Shown piece by piece: positions 11,419 to 46,495 of a DNA stretch of 64,000 bases (position 1 is the stretch's first letter; every line of letters begins with the position of its first letter). The stretch is taken from the NCBI GenBank assembly GCA_025267735.1, contig CM046305.1, forward strand, positions 39,949,108 to 40,013,107. The letters are read 5' to 3'. This DNA is from Mactra quadrangularis. Its lineage: Eukaryota > Mollusca > Bivalvia > Venerida > Mactridae. A program made the translations under genes and the position numbers. The notes below the pieces were generated by a model, which had not been told where the DNA came from, did no database searches, and saw nothing but the letters and a program-made list of their open reading frames with translations.

Positions 11419-11688
11419 TCTTCCAGCTTCAGCATTTACCAATGATTATGATGACCATTGTTATATCAGGTTTTTAGTTGACTTTGGTTTCGTTTCCTGT
11501 GTGTTTGGGTCCTCAGCACAACATTACTAACTGGCAACTGAGCATATCAATGGTAGGGCCAAGCTTGTCTAATACTTTTATACAACCTGGTCTGTGACCC
11601 TTGGAATGTTCTGGTACAGAGATGAGTCATTGTTGCTATTAGTGAAAAGTTGAGTAGTCTAACTAGAGACATAAATGTATATTTTCAG

Positions 11689-35213
<23,525 letters not shown>

Positions 35214-35340
35214 AATATACACGGCTTAATATGAGATAACAATTCTCTGTGTCCTGTTCTGTTGCTGTAAAATATCTTTAGCTTGACTATTCTTGGACTA
35301 GTTGGGCTATCCTACTCAGTTGAGCATCAGCATAACACTT

Positions 35341-35760
35341 CTTGGTTAAGGTTTTCATTGCAACATTTTCATGTTTTTGAAACTACTGATAGGATTCAAT
35401 TGAAACTTCATACATGTTTAAGGGTTACCACTGGAAGTCAAATACTAAGTTGCTTATCTCTAGAATGATTTTTGACTGAATTATGACCCTTTCATTCTGG
35501 AAATTTCTTGGTTTAGTTTTTAGTGCAATATTTATCTTTGAAATACGAAAGGGATTGAATTAATACTTCATACATGTTTATGGGGTTACCAAGTTCCACA
35601 ACTCAAGCATGATTTTGGGTGAATTTTGGCCCTTTTATTTGTAGAAATTTCTTGGTTTAGTTTTTAGTGCAACATTTAATTTTTGAAAGGACCGAAGTGA
35701 TTGAATTTGAAGTTCATACAAGTTTATAGGTTACCATTAGAAACAAATAAAAATACTATG
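35341..35760 (+). repeat. Three tandem units of about 145-165 bp in the KDM2 3' flank
   Basis: Units start at about 35341, 35507 and 35651 with cttggtt(t/a)ag, and each contains a gattgaatt / cttcataca(t/a)gttta block. They are diverged from one another. They probably lie in the 3' untranslated region. Confidence 0.75.
35746..35751 (+). other. Candidate KDM2 polyadenylation signal
   Basis: AATAAA about 530 bases after the KDM2 stop and before the next feature. In AT-rich DNA this hexamer is common, so it is only a candidate. Confidence 0.35.
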
Positions 35761-36278
35761 ATTGTTTTGTGGGCTTCCATTTGATAATGTTATTGGTTAC
35801 AATTCCTGGTTTATGTATCACAAGCTAATTCTAGCTCGTACACCAATGAAATATACAATTGAAATCCCCCTCTTCTTTATGGGTTTGCAAACCATTCTTG
35901 CTGTTTGTTAACACAAATACCCAAAAAGTTGAGCGTGCTGTTCATGGACTGCTCTTGTTTTTTTTGTGTTAATGTGTTATTAGATTACTTGTGTTACACT
36001 GTATATGTTATAATTGTGTCAATTATATTGACTTGCAGCAAAATTGTTTGTAAAAGAGTTATGTATATGAATCATATTTCAGAATTAATTTGTTTTGATA
36101 CATTGAAATGTCTAAAAATATGCAAAATTATAAAATGTTTTCAAGCAATCATTTTTTGTTCTCAAATTTTGTTAAAATTTAAATGTTTCTTCATCATAGT
36201 TTGTATCATTTTTACACATCATGCTAGATTCTGAATTTATTAAACTTCTCACATTGAGGTTTATTGTAAAATACTTAC

Positions 36279-36388
36279 CTTTTAACGCAGAAACTATGTT
36301 GTTATGAAACTGTTCAAGTATAGCTTGTTCATTTTGACTAGAGACAAAATTTTCTAATTCATTGATTGCTTTGTTTACTTCACTTTGT
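36279..36388 (-). CDS. Isolated exon-like segment of an unidentified gene
   Basis: On the minus strand a strong acceptor (pyrimidine tract ctttttccctcttccttac then aag) is followed by 110 nt open in one frame and a consensus donor G|gtaagt. After one base completing a codon it encodes QSEVNKAINELENFVSSQNE, then QAILEQFHNNIVSALK: polar, helical in appearance, unlike translated intergenic DNA. I recognise no family. It is not part of KDM2 (opposite strand) or BCKDK (whose stop is 10.5 kb upstream on the same strand). No partner exon was found on either side, so it may belong to a gene with other exons that I missed, or be a relic. Confidence 0.45.
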
Positions 36389-37502
36389 CTTGTAAGGAAG
36401 AGGGAAAAAGAATCATAAAAGAAAACTCTGGATATAACTTAAAAAAATTGACAAATGAAGTCAAATCTTAGTAAACAATGTGGCCAACAAGTTAAAATGA
36501 TGTACAATGTCGTATATTTAAGATATTCTTAAAGTTAGTTAACTTTTTTTTTATAGCAGTAAAAAAGTAAACATTTCTCAGGGAATCAAGTGAGGACTTT
36601 CTGATCTTACATGTTGATTATACAACAGGTTTCATGTTTTGTGATATTCCTTATTGTTCTATGTTCTAATATTTTTACGACAACACATAGTCTCGTGCTG
36701 GTATGTGCAGGTGCAGCTTCAATTTTAAATGTTGAAAAATTATCATTTGAGGAACGTTTGAGTCCATATCACAAAAACTAAACATATACATACTGGTATA
36801 TCAAATGAATAAGTATTTGCAGAAACATAAATAAATGTTGTAATTTTTTTTGTACTTGATCCAGCACCATGCTTATTGAGACAATGTTGTTGTCAGCCAA
36901 ATTAAATGCATGTTTGTGCTTTTTTGTTTAGCAAAATATACAAACATGTAGTAATGTACACTCATAAATCATGAAAAACCAGCAGTCTTTGCCTCGACTC
37001 ACTAGCTCAAAGCCCGGGGCGAGTGAAAACTGAGTCAGGCTCGTGAAAATTACTTGTTTTATAAAGTTAGGCCAGTTGATAAGTTAGTCTTATACTGTAT
37101 AGCTGGATAAATCTGGCTAGTCTTCCATAATATAAAATACAATGACTGAACAGTTTCACAATATCTTATTGGATATAAAAATGACAGTCTTTGAAGTGAC
37201 TGCAAGCCTTGGATTTTGCTATGGTCAAAACTCCAAAAAATCGAGTCCTTTTTATAAAGTTTTTTAAAAGCCTAAAGCTGGTTCAAATTTATATTCACAT
37301 TATATCAATTGATTACAGTCACTCCACTTTAACATATTCAAATAAAATTTGTGTTTTTTTGTTGTTGGAAAGTTAAAGTTCCCATATAAGACTATTGATT
37401 GTTGTTGTTCTACATTGTATACATGTATATTCATCTTGTAAATATTGGTTCACATAGCATGTAACCAGTTCATGTTTTTGAAGAAATGTTTCAGTTTTGT
37501 TT

Positions 37503-37783
37503 CATGTAAAGTGTGTTAAGTTTGACCCCAATCTGACCTTTCACATTTGCATCTAATTATTATCTACACATATTCATAGGAAAATCAGTACCACGCCTAT
37601 TCTACACTTTGGCAGCGATAATTATAGAGGTATGTTTATGTGTTAAAATTCAACACATAATTCTTTACGACGACTGTGTATACTATTCTGCGTATATATA
37701 TTAATACTACATTCTTATTCAATGTAATGAATATTCTTGCATAAAGGTCAGGTCGGGGTCAAAGTTCACGCACATTACTTATG
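37503..37783. mobile_element. MITE family E, copy 2 (inverted relative to copy 1)
   Basis: Ends gtgtgttaagtttgacccc and ggggtcaaagttcacgcaca. Internal text (tgcataaaggtcaggtcggg, agtaccacgcctattctac) is the reverse complement of the copy at 26529-26800. Confidence 0.8.
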
Positions 37784-37915
37784 TTTAAAGTGTATAAAGC
37801 TATGGCTGATAGTATAAGAGGTATGGATTTCATAAATGTATATAACTTAATTTGTCTGTCAATCTTCATATTCTTGTACCTGTGGATATGAATGCCTTTT
37901 TATAACCAACCACTG

Positions 37916-38272
37916 TAGCCTGTTCAATTACCCAAAACGTTCCGTAACGTTACATTCAGAACTCCTCAGCCATTCGCTGCGAATAATCTAATCTGATAAA
38001 CAAATATATATAGATAGACGCTATTTTGAAACTACCGGTGTTGAAGTAAACAACTATATGATCGTTAAGGCAATGAGTGATGTTTGAAAATTTATGGACT
38101 ACAAACGAAACATCACTCATTGCCTAAACGATCGTATAGTTGTTTACTTCAACACCGGTAGTTTCAAAATAGCGTCTAAATATGTCTGAGATTATTTGCA
38201 GCGAATGGCCAAGAAGTTCCAAATGTAACGTTACAGAACGTTTTGGAACATTCAGGGTAATTGAACAGGCTA
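37916..38272. mobile_element. Foldback element, arms about 160 bp, 357 bp in total
   Basis: The left arm begins tagcctgttcaattaccc and the right arm ends gggtaattgaacaggcta. The arms pair almost throughout, including ctaccggtgttgaagtaaac / gtttacttcaacaccggtag, down to gcaatgagtgatgttt / aacatcactcattgc around a loop of about 24 bases. No coding sequence. Recent, given the few mismatches between arms. Confidence 0.92.
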
Positions 38273-38401
38273 CTGGTGTAAAAAATGTTGTAAAGATATG
38301 TAAAGATATGTACATATATGTATATGTATGATAATGAAGACATTATTAAACTAGGCTACAAGTTTGGATAAATCCAATATTCCATATGGTAAAACAGACT
38401 A

Positions 38402-38622
38402 CCCTTGGGTCAAAAAAGTTTCTTTACACATGTTATTTTCTTCATATTTTCTTTTACTCTCTATTGCAACAATTATTGCTGACATGTTTTGTTTAATATT
38501 TCATTGTATGTATAAAGTATATGAAAGAACATAATTGACAATTCATGATTAATTCTGTGTATTAGCTGTGAATTTTATAATGACAAAATTCAACATGTGT
38601 AAAGAAAATTTGGACCGTAGTG
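38402..38622. mobile_element. MITE family C, copy 3 (221 bp)
   Basis: Ends cccttgggtcaaaaaagttt and aaaatttggaccgtagtg are inverted and flanked by TA on both sides (38400-38401, 38623-38624). Inner acacatgt / acatgtgt also pairs. Confidence 0.8.
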
Positions 38623-38867
38623 TATGTATTCAAGTATGATGGTTTCTACTAAATGGATCTTATGATTATGCAAGTAATTATAATGTCTAATATTATCGCC
38701 AGCTATAACTTTATACATTTTAGATATCCACACTTGTATATTTGTGTTTCCAGCAAAATGTTCATAACTTGTTTTTTTCTACATAAAAATCATGAAAACT
38801 ATTTTATTTTCTTTGTTTTTGTTTAAACTCTTTTTGTTTGTTTGTTACATTCACCCCCTTTTAAAGT

Positions 38868-38975
38868 GAAGCAGTAGTCCAGTGGTTGCATGGATGCTTG
38901 GGAATCAAGAGGTTTTGGATTATATTATAATCACTTGCAAGGGATTGAGCTAATTTCTTTGAGCAAGAAATTCAC
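38868..38975 (+). mobile_element. Family 2 SINE fragment, decayed
   Basis: Head gcagtagtccagtggttgca is clear, and cttgggaatcaagaggtttt plus ttctttgagcaagaaattca follow; the B box is destroyed. Confidence 0.65.
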
Positions 38976-39157
38976 ATAAAGGCATTGTTAAATTCAACTG
39001 TCAGTGGTGTAAACATTAAATAGTTCTGATGATTTAAATATTAACTACAGTATTTCTGTACTTATGATCAATAAAAATGTATTAAAATCATAGGAGTTAA
39101 TGTATGTGCCACTGGTAGTTGATAAAACATAATTTTATCGATAATGTTAGTTGAGTA

Positions 39158-39509
39158 ATGCTTCAGTCCCATAAAATCGTGGCTTGTTGCAGACCCGTAC
39201 GTGCAGACAGCTGTAAGCCGTGGGAAGCCTTGTGTATTAAGTTGACGGTACCCACATGGCACAAAACAACACACCGGTACGGAGCCGTAGCTGGAAGATA
39301 TGCAAATTTAATCCATACTCTGCCACGATTGTATTCACAATTCGACTTTGAAACTGATATGTGTATCCTAGGCTCATCTCACTGATCCTGGTAAAAACGA
39401 AACAGTCTGTACGGGTATGCAATAGTTTGTACGAGTCCTTGTGGAGCTTGATCGCACTATGCTCGTACGGTGCCCTCGCGGCTATTTTTTGTTTATGGGA
39501 CTGTAGCAT
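39158..39509. mobile_element. MITE, about 352 bp, with cttcagtcccataaa ends
   Basis: Left atgcttcagtcccataaa and right tttatgggactgtagcat are inverted copies with one or two changes. The interior is richer in G+C than the flanks, with blocks such as gtacgtgcagacagctgtaa. The small frames inside it are not genes. No second copy in the window. Confidence 0.8.
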
Positions 39510-39750
39510 AATGTATCCCATAATCGCTTGATTCGATGCATGACTGAGTCGGCTAACTAGGAGGGTATAGAATGCACAAGTACTGGATTCCTATCCTTAC
39601 TTTCAAACATTAACAGCCGTGGTAAATTGCAGGGCTTAAACTCATGACTTACTCGAAGAAACTTGATCCTTCTGGCTCAGAATTGACCTGGGACTTGGAA
39701 GCAGACCCGAATTGATAAAGTGATAGAATAGAGAGTACTGGAAAATAGTA

Positions 39751-40927
39751 TACTCGGCGTCAATAAAAACTTATCACCCTACCAACCCTCGCTTTATGAT
39801 AATAGAATTGAAGTGCAGTGAAAACTTTACATAAACACATTTTTACCATACACATGGAGCCATTGCTGCCAAAAGAATCTAAAATCGATTTACTATGTTC
39901 GAGTCCCAGACTGCACATGCAAAATAAGATTTTTTGTAAGGACGACATGTATCCAGTAGTTTGTGTAAATCATTTGTCTCTAGCGAGAGTTAGTCGACAG
40001 GTTAAGAAAAAACCCTCGTATTTTCAACTATTGCTATTCAAATGCCAAGTTTAGGAGACACTCAAACGTCACCAAGTTCTCGGCATTGCTGACGCCGGGC
40101 TTTCATTTCGTGAGATTGCTTGTCGCATGGGCTGCTTCCATCAGACAATCATGAATCTGGTAAGAAGACATGAAAAGACAGGCTCAGTGAGAGGTAGGTC
40201 ATGCCTAGGTCGCGAAAAGGTGACGTCAGGACGTACCGATCGTCAAATCCTCATGCTGCACGCCGGGGTGGTGATAGTGTCATTGTGTGGGAAGGTATTT
40301 CTTGGAGGCACAATACCCCACTTATTGTATTGCCTGGAACACTTACTGCTCATCGTTACATAGATAATGTGCCGAGGCCAGTAGTTCTTTCCTTTATTCT
40401 GACTGACGCTGACGTCAACCTTCTTCAGCAAGACAGTGCACGGCCCAACTCGGCTAGCGTTACACACGATTTTCTGCAGGATAATAATGTCCACACATCG
40501 TCTTAACCAGCATTCAGTCCCGACTTAAACCCTATAAAGCATCTTTGGGGCCAACTTGACCGAAGGGTTTATGACGGCAGACGTCACGTCAATAATTTGC
40601 AGCAACGTATACAAGCACTGACTGGGGTGTGGGATGCAATACCAAAGTACAGAATCCTGCGTCTGATACGGAGTATGAGACGTAGATGTCAAGCTGAGCT
40701 TGATGCAGAGGGAGGACTTGCCCGCTACTGAGATCTGTAACTTTTATTTTCGAGGTGGTCATACTGGTTTGCAGAGTTGATCCGTTTATGCTTAGATTCC
40801 GTACTTGCAAAGAAAAATCCTATTTTCTAATAAAATATTTAAAATCATGTAAAATCTTCATATTTGTGTTTCCATTTTTTTAAAAATTAGGTTCATGTAA
40901 GTGGTAAGTTTTCATTGACGCCGAGTA
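39751..40927 (+). mobile_element. Defective Tc1-type transposon with inverted ends (about 1.18 kb)
   Basis: Left end tactcggcgtcaataaaaac and right end gttttcattgacgccgagta are inverted repeats of about 28 bp (extending to ttatcac/gtggtaa) bordered by TA on each side (39749-39750, 40928-40929). Inside is a broken transposase gene. Too short for an autonomous Tc1-type element, whose transposase alone needs about 1 kb. Confidence 0.93.
40042..40731 (+). pseudogene. Broken Tc1-type transposase
   Basis: After an ATG at 40042 and a frameshift near 40053, a helix-turn-helix segment is readable (ETLKRHQVLGIADAGLSFRE, then TIMNLVRRHEKTGSVR). The middle of the gene is deleted, removing the segment that would carry the first catalytic aspartate. 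The distal part keeps LLQQDSARPNS (second aspartate), a stop at 40503, then SPDLNPIKHLWGQL, where the usual catalytic glutamate of the PIEHLW motif is replaced by lysine. It ends at a TGA at 40729-40731. Not able to make active transposase. Confidence 0.9.
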
Positions 40928-41043
40928 TATTTCGTAACTAGACTGTATGTATGTAAGTATCTGCTGCCATCAAATCCAAAAACCTGTATATGAAGTTGAA
41001 TGTACATTTGAGTTTCTTTATTTGGATTTTATGTTATTTATAA

Positions 41044-41161
41044 ACAGTCAAAAGATGAATAATTTCACAGTGACTTTGTACTTTATCTAATACTCATGAT
41101 ATTGTGATAGTGTGTATTCAATCAGCATGAAATTATTCAAACTTTGACAGTTGAGAAAAAA
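41044..41161. mobile_element. MITE family A, internally deleted copy
   Basis: Left cagtcaaaagatgaataatt and right aaactttgacagttgagaaa are the ends of family A, only about 118 bp apart, versus about 240 bp in the other two copies. Confidence 0.75.
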
Positions 41162-41171
41162 GGACTATATG

Positions 41172-41300
41172 GCAACTTACCTTACCTTTCCTAGACACTT
41201 CTTTACCAGTACTCACTAATTCTTCCACAAGGAGAATACAATTGGCCAGTTTCCTAAGCATATCCCTAGCTAGTACTTTGCCTCTTGGTTCCCACTATTT
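41172..41300 (-). mobile_element. Family 3 SINE fragment
   Basis: Contains cctttcctagacacttcttt, ccagtactcactaattcttc and cacaagg, resembling the reverse of the family 3 body as seen at 51450-51520. Strongly diverged. Confidence 0.4.
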
Positions 41301-41493
41301 GATATCATATACTAATAAGTTTCGGCTTGAGATGGATACCAGGGGACAATGCACTAGGTAGTGATTTTCTTAGGAAACTGGTCAAATGTATTCCTCTACT
41401 GAAGAAAACCAATTATAAAATATTAGCTTTTTATGGTAATGTAAACTATAACTAGTCATAGCCAAGAATCGGACATATAAATTAGAAATCCTG

Positions 41494-41767
41494 AGCTCTA
41501 ACAGTCCACTGATAGAGGAGTCACAGGTTCCATTACTTGACAGGGCATACTTTGGTTGAGTTTGGTCATGGAAAAATAACTCCCTCCTACCACTGATTCT
41601 AAATCATTTGGGCCAGTTGTCTGTCACTGACAGAAGTATGCACCTAGTTACTGGTTAAACAGCTACAACCAGAGATTTAACCTTTCTATAAACAGTGAGT
41701 AGGTTGACTGACTACCATGATGTGTACTATATAATGTGTAGCTACGGTGTTACATCCTACACACAAA
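41494..41767 (+). mobile_element. tRNA-derived SINE, family 1, diverged
   Basis: Decayed B box (cacaggttccatta), then gggcatactttggttgagtt, gccagttgtctgtcactgac, ttaacctttctataaacagt and gagtaggttgactgactacc. Confidence 0.78.
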
Positions 41768-42084
41768 AATATATCAAGAAGCCAAGCAGGTAGAATAAAA
41801 AATAACAAGACTGTTATACAAGCATACAATATATATTTAGATTTTACCATTCAACATGAATGTTCAACATTATATATCTATGGTATACAATAGCATCAGT
41901 GTATAACGTTCTGGAACCAAAATTATCAAATATTTATATTATAGCTTGATCAGACTGACCCTAGATGGATTGAAACATTACACACATGAACAAGCTGTAC
42001 ATCAGATATGATAAATGTTTCAATATTTGTGAATTGTACCTATGATTCATATTATAGCATGTTGACATTGACCTAGGACAGATG

Positions 42085-42226
42085 CATGGGTGCAAGTTCA
42101 ACATTTTCAAAATCCTGAAATTTCAAAATTTCATGTTTTTAAAGCCACATTACCATATGGAAAGAACCCTTTCTCTGTTCCAAAAATCCTGAACTTCAGG
42201 AGCAGTCCTGAAAACTTTCACCCATG
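42085..42226. mobile_element. MITE family D, copy 2 (inverted)
   Basis: Ends catgggtgcaagtt and aactttcacccatg. The interior ttaccatatggaaagaaccc is the reverse complement of the copy at 14999-15140. Confidence 0.8.
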
Positions 42227-42290
42227 CAGATGTATTACATCACATGAATGATGAGACAACTCTTAGGCATCTGGCTGATACAATTTATAA

Positions 42291-42622
42291 TACCGACCAT
42301 AGATAAATCATACTGACCATAGATAAATCATACAGACCATAGATAAATCATACAGACCATAGATAAATCATACCGATAATAGATAAATCATACTGACCAT
42401 AGATAAATCATACAGACCATAGATAAATCAAACAGGCCATTGATAAATCATACTGACCCATACAGACCATAGATAAATCATACAGACCATTGATAAATCA
42501 TACAGACCATAGATAAATCATACTGACCATAGATAAATCATACAGACCATATATAAATCACACAGACCATTGATAAATCATACAGGCAATAGATAAATTT
42601 TACAGACCATAGATAAATCATA
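42291..42622 (+). repeat. 20-bp tandem repeat, about 16 units
   Basis: Unit tacagaccatagataaatca with variants (tactgacc, attgataa). One unit is truncated near 42460 (tactgaccca). Confidence 0.96.
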
Positions 42623-43214
42623 CAGATCATTGATTATACAGATGACAGATCATACAGACCATACTTCATTCAATATTAAAACTTTGATGAGTAGAATCAT
42701 TCTGTTATACAAGTAAACAATGGTACTTTAGTCACTAAACTACTTTGTTAACCAAGATCACAGATCTCATGTGGGAACAAATAGTTATAAATATATTTTA
42801 ATTTACCAGCTTGTCAATGAATAGAAAGTGTTGTTAAGTAAACGGTTTGTAAACTAATTAATAATATTTATGTTAAAAATATTGTTATCATAGTTCTTAT
42901 AATAATAATGCCTATAGGTTCCTAAATGAGACCACAGATCATGGTCACATTGTAAACACCAAACACACTATGTACAATAACTCCCACACTGTTTTATATT
43001 GTAATCTAAGACAAATTTATATTTAAAATCAAAGGAAAAAATAATCATCATATTAAACATTAAATGATAATGCAACAAACCAAATACATATTCATGACAT
43101 TAATGCCTCATGAATATTTATGACCATAAGTCATGTGACTATCACCTAATTTACATATAATTAGTATAAAATAACACAATCACAATCTGTGAGTGTTTTC
43201 ATAAAAACAATAGA

Positions 43215-43520
43215 TTACTATAATGTAACCATTTATAATGAAAAATTATTATCTTATAATGAAAAAACTTATAATGAATATATCCCTATAACATTTCACA
43301 ATTCATTATGTAAAAATATCAATAATGAACAGTATCATTATAAGACCCAGTTATGATGAAAAACATTTAAAATGAAAAATTTCATCATACAGTAAGACAG
43401 TTTAAACTGAAAGAAAAATTATATTGAAAAGCATCATTATAAAGTGACCATTTATAATGAAAAACAACAACAACAACAATGAAGCATTATAAATTCTAAT
43501 GAAAAACATCATCATCATCA
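43215..43520 (+). repeat. Diverged low-complexity repeat rich in ataatgaaaaa
   Basis: More than ten irregularly spaced copies of (t)ataatgaaaaa, several preceded by accattt. The run aacaacaacaacaat lies at about 43457. No regular period. Confidence 0.7.
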
Positions 43521-43894
43521 AAGTATGGCCATTTGTAATGAAAAATATAATCTTTCACTCTCAAGTGCTACATTATACATCAAAGAAACAAAATAATAAA
43601 ACATGCAATATTTGTTCAAGACAATGAAAGAATTTCAAATAATAATAATAAAAGTATACATGTTAATCAAAAATGAATTTATTTGTATCTTTGTTCATGA
43701 CAATCCTCCAACCATCAACAGTTAAACATCAACATAAAAACACATACATTCAAAAACACAATACCTTGAACCTTTACACACTTATGATTATTTTCATAAA
43801 AAAGATATACATATTAATAATAATAAAAGGGGTCATGGCAACTTACACAGTATGAGTTGTCCATGGGTTGAGTTGTACCAACACACAAATAAAT

Positions 43895-44000
43895 GCAGGT
43901 AGATTTTATGAGATTCAATATCAATATGTAACAGTATATTATAAAATGCAGGTAGATTTTATGAGATTCAATATCAATATGTAACAGTATATTATAAAAA
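43895..44000 (+). repeat. Tandem duplication, 53-bp unit, two copies
   Basis: gcaggtagattttatgagat and the following 33 bases repeat exactly at 43948. A recent duplication. Confidence 0.95.
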
Positions 44001-44492
44001 TAGCATGAAAACAGTTGCTATACTGGAGAGGTATGATTACTAAAACCCAGTACTGATGACTAGCAAACTAACTTTATTTTATATTACAACCAAACCTTTC
44101 TCAATGTCCACTTTTCATGAACTGACAACTTTCCTACATACTGTACAAGTACAGATGACTATAACCATGAATTTGGAACCTTCAAGCAGGTGATGCTGAT
44201 TACTACATACTTACTTCTTGATTGAATGAAGCAGTTTCAGAAAAATACCTTTCCCAAAGAAATTTTCATTGCCCACAGTTGGGGTTCATAACCCTTCTTG
44301 ATCCCTTAGGCTAGCCTGCATCCAACCAAGAACTACTGTTTTTACAACAGCAGTATCTAAATAACATGAAATTTTCTATTAGAAAGTTTTCTTTCTGTTA
44401 CAGTCCCCTCTTTATAAAAGCCATTTAAGTGAAATACTTCAACTGGCTACTGTACAGAGGTTTCACAATATAATAACATATGAAGAGTGATA

Positions 44493-44647
44493 CAGTAAAA
44501 CCTGTGAGCAACAGACATTCTGGGTAAAGACAAGACAAATTGAAGTTTAAGACAGGCAGCTAACTTCAGTTTGGATATATCTGTCTGGGTCGTTTAAGAC
44601 AAGATATTATTGGCTAATGTAATTAACCACTGACTCAGGGTTCACTG
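44493..44647. mobile_element. MITE family F (Tc1/mariner-type), copy 1, 155 bp
   Basis: Starts cagtaaaacctg and ends cagggttcactg, with TA on both sides (44491-44492, 44648-44649). The CAGT...ACTG ends and TA duplication are typical of Tc1/mariner-type MITEs. Confidence 0.8.
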
Positions 44648-46359
44648 TATTTCACAGATTTTATTCATCGGGTAAATGTGGACACATATTTATAATGATA
44701 GTCATGCCTTCAAGTGTCTGTTTGAGACTGGTGCTTGATGTCATAAACACAGATTTAACTGTAATTTTAACATACACAAACATTAACAAGAGCTGTATTG
44801 ATGACAATTACATTTTAATATATATGTTTCATACAAGTACTAATGAAAAAAAACATGAAAACATTGTAAACATGACTTTCAAAGTCAGCAATATTGAAAG
44901 TTATTTTCCTTGTTTTATACATTACAGTGATTCAATTTTAAACATTGTTTGACAAAAAAAACCCTTTCATTTAATAAATCTACTGGCTCCTATAGTTGAA
45001 TGGTGATGATACATGAAGATATAGTCAAATAATATAGTAAATATACCAGGTTTTATATATAAACATTAGCACCCAAATATATATGAACATGTTTTTGAGC
45101 GGTCAGATAGTTTAAGATTATTTAATAATAAGATGTGTATTGAGTAGATGGCTCGTGTAATGAAAGTTGACTATATTGTTTATCTAAAACAATAACATGC
45201 ATCATTCAAGCAAAGATTTTTGATGATAAATATTTGATCATAAGGTGCATACTGAACTGTATGGCTCACTGATTAAGGATGACTTCATGTTAATCCTAAC
45301 ACTAACATCTTAACACATCAAGCTCAGATGATGTAAAATTTCAGCATTATCTCTCATGACTAATTTGTCAAATTTTCAAGTTAAGGTAAGACCTGCCATG
45401 GCCAGGAATCCAACCTTATTATGGACGAACCACTGCAGTTTGAATAGCCATTGTTGATTAATCAATGAAGGAAAAATAAAACACAAAGAACATGTAAGAT
45501 ATCTGATTCATACTTCAGAAAAAACGAAAATAAAAATAGCAAAAATATGAGAGAAAGCACAAAAATTTAGAATCAAAATATACAATTAAGCCAAAGTATA
45601 CGTAGCACAAAAAATATAAAAAGCACAAAATGTGGAGAAAAACAAAAATTTGAATCTAAAAGCTTAGCAAAAGAGTAAACATTGACTCAAGCATACATGG
45701 TACATTAGAAGTAAAAGTCATTGATAATTTGCCATCAGTAGTAAAAAAATAGATCATGTTACAAACATAAAAGTAGTTCCAAAAATTTTGGAATCATAGA
45801 GTATTAATATTAGTATTAACTCTATTCTGAGTATGATTATTTTGAATGTTATTAGAAGCAAAAAAAGTAGTTCCTGGCATGACAATATCTTCTGGACAAA
45901 CTGAGTATGAATATTGTAAAAGAAGTAAAAAGTAAAACAAAATAGTTCCAGAAGTATTGAAAACAAAGTTAGGGTAAAGTATATAGCAGTGATCACAGTA
46001 AATATTGAGATTCCTGGAGCACAAATGAAGCAGCCATTTATGTTTGTAAATGCCATATACCAAATAAAACAATTGACAGAAGAAAATACAATCACATAAA
46101 CTCTCGTAAAAAACATTTATCTTTGTAATATTTCTATCATCTTAATGAATTTAAGTGTTCTCTAATAACATCTGAAGGACCAATTTCCATAAATGTTGAG
46201 ATTCATTTAAGATAGTAATTTGAAGGGTATGACATATTGTATCCAAGAATTAACCAAGATAACTAGATTCAAAGTCAAGTAAGCTAATGACTGCACCAGG
46301 TCTTTCACACTTATATACCATAGACTGACATTATTTCATTAAATCTAGTGATTTTTCTA

Positions 46360-46495
46360 AAGCAGAATAAAAGGGTGCCACATAATGTACTTTTATCCCC
46401 ACGCTTTGCAGAAATAGCTTCACCAACCCTCCAATGCACCCTCCCTTTTATCAGAGTGTCAGCCATTTTCTACAATCCAGAATAATCACTATTTA
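46360..46495. repeat. Dispersed repeat, copy 1
   Basis: agcagaataaaagggtgcca, then a pyrimidine-rich stretch, tcagagtgtc and ccagaataatcacta, match in order the segment at 57031-57195. Type unknown. Confidence 0.5.

Noticed and set aside
39237..39521. 94-codon minus frame and 75-codon plus frame
   Set aside because: They fall inside the 39158-39509 MITE and overlap on both strands; no coding evidence.
45754..46116. Overlapping 120- and 92-codon hydrophobic minus frames
   Set aside because: Phe/Ile/Leu/Tyr-rich readings of AT-rich DNA in two frames at once; no family or signal of selection visible.
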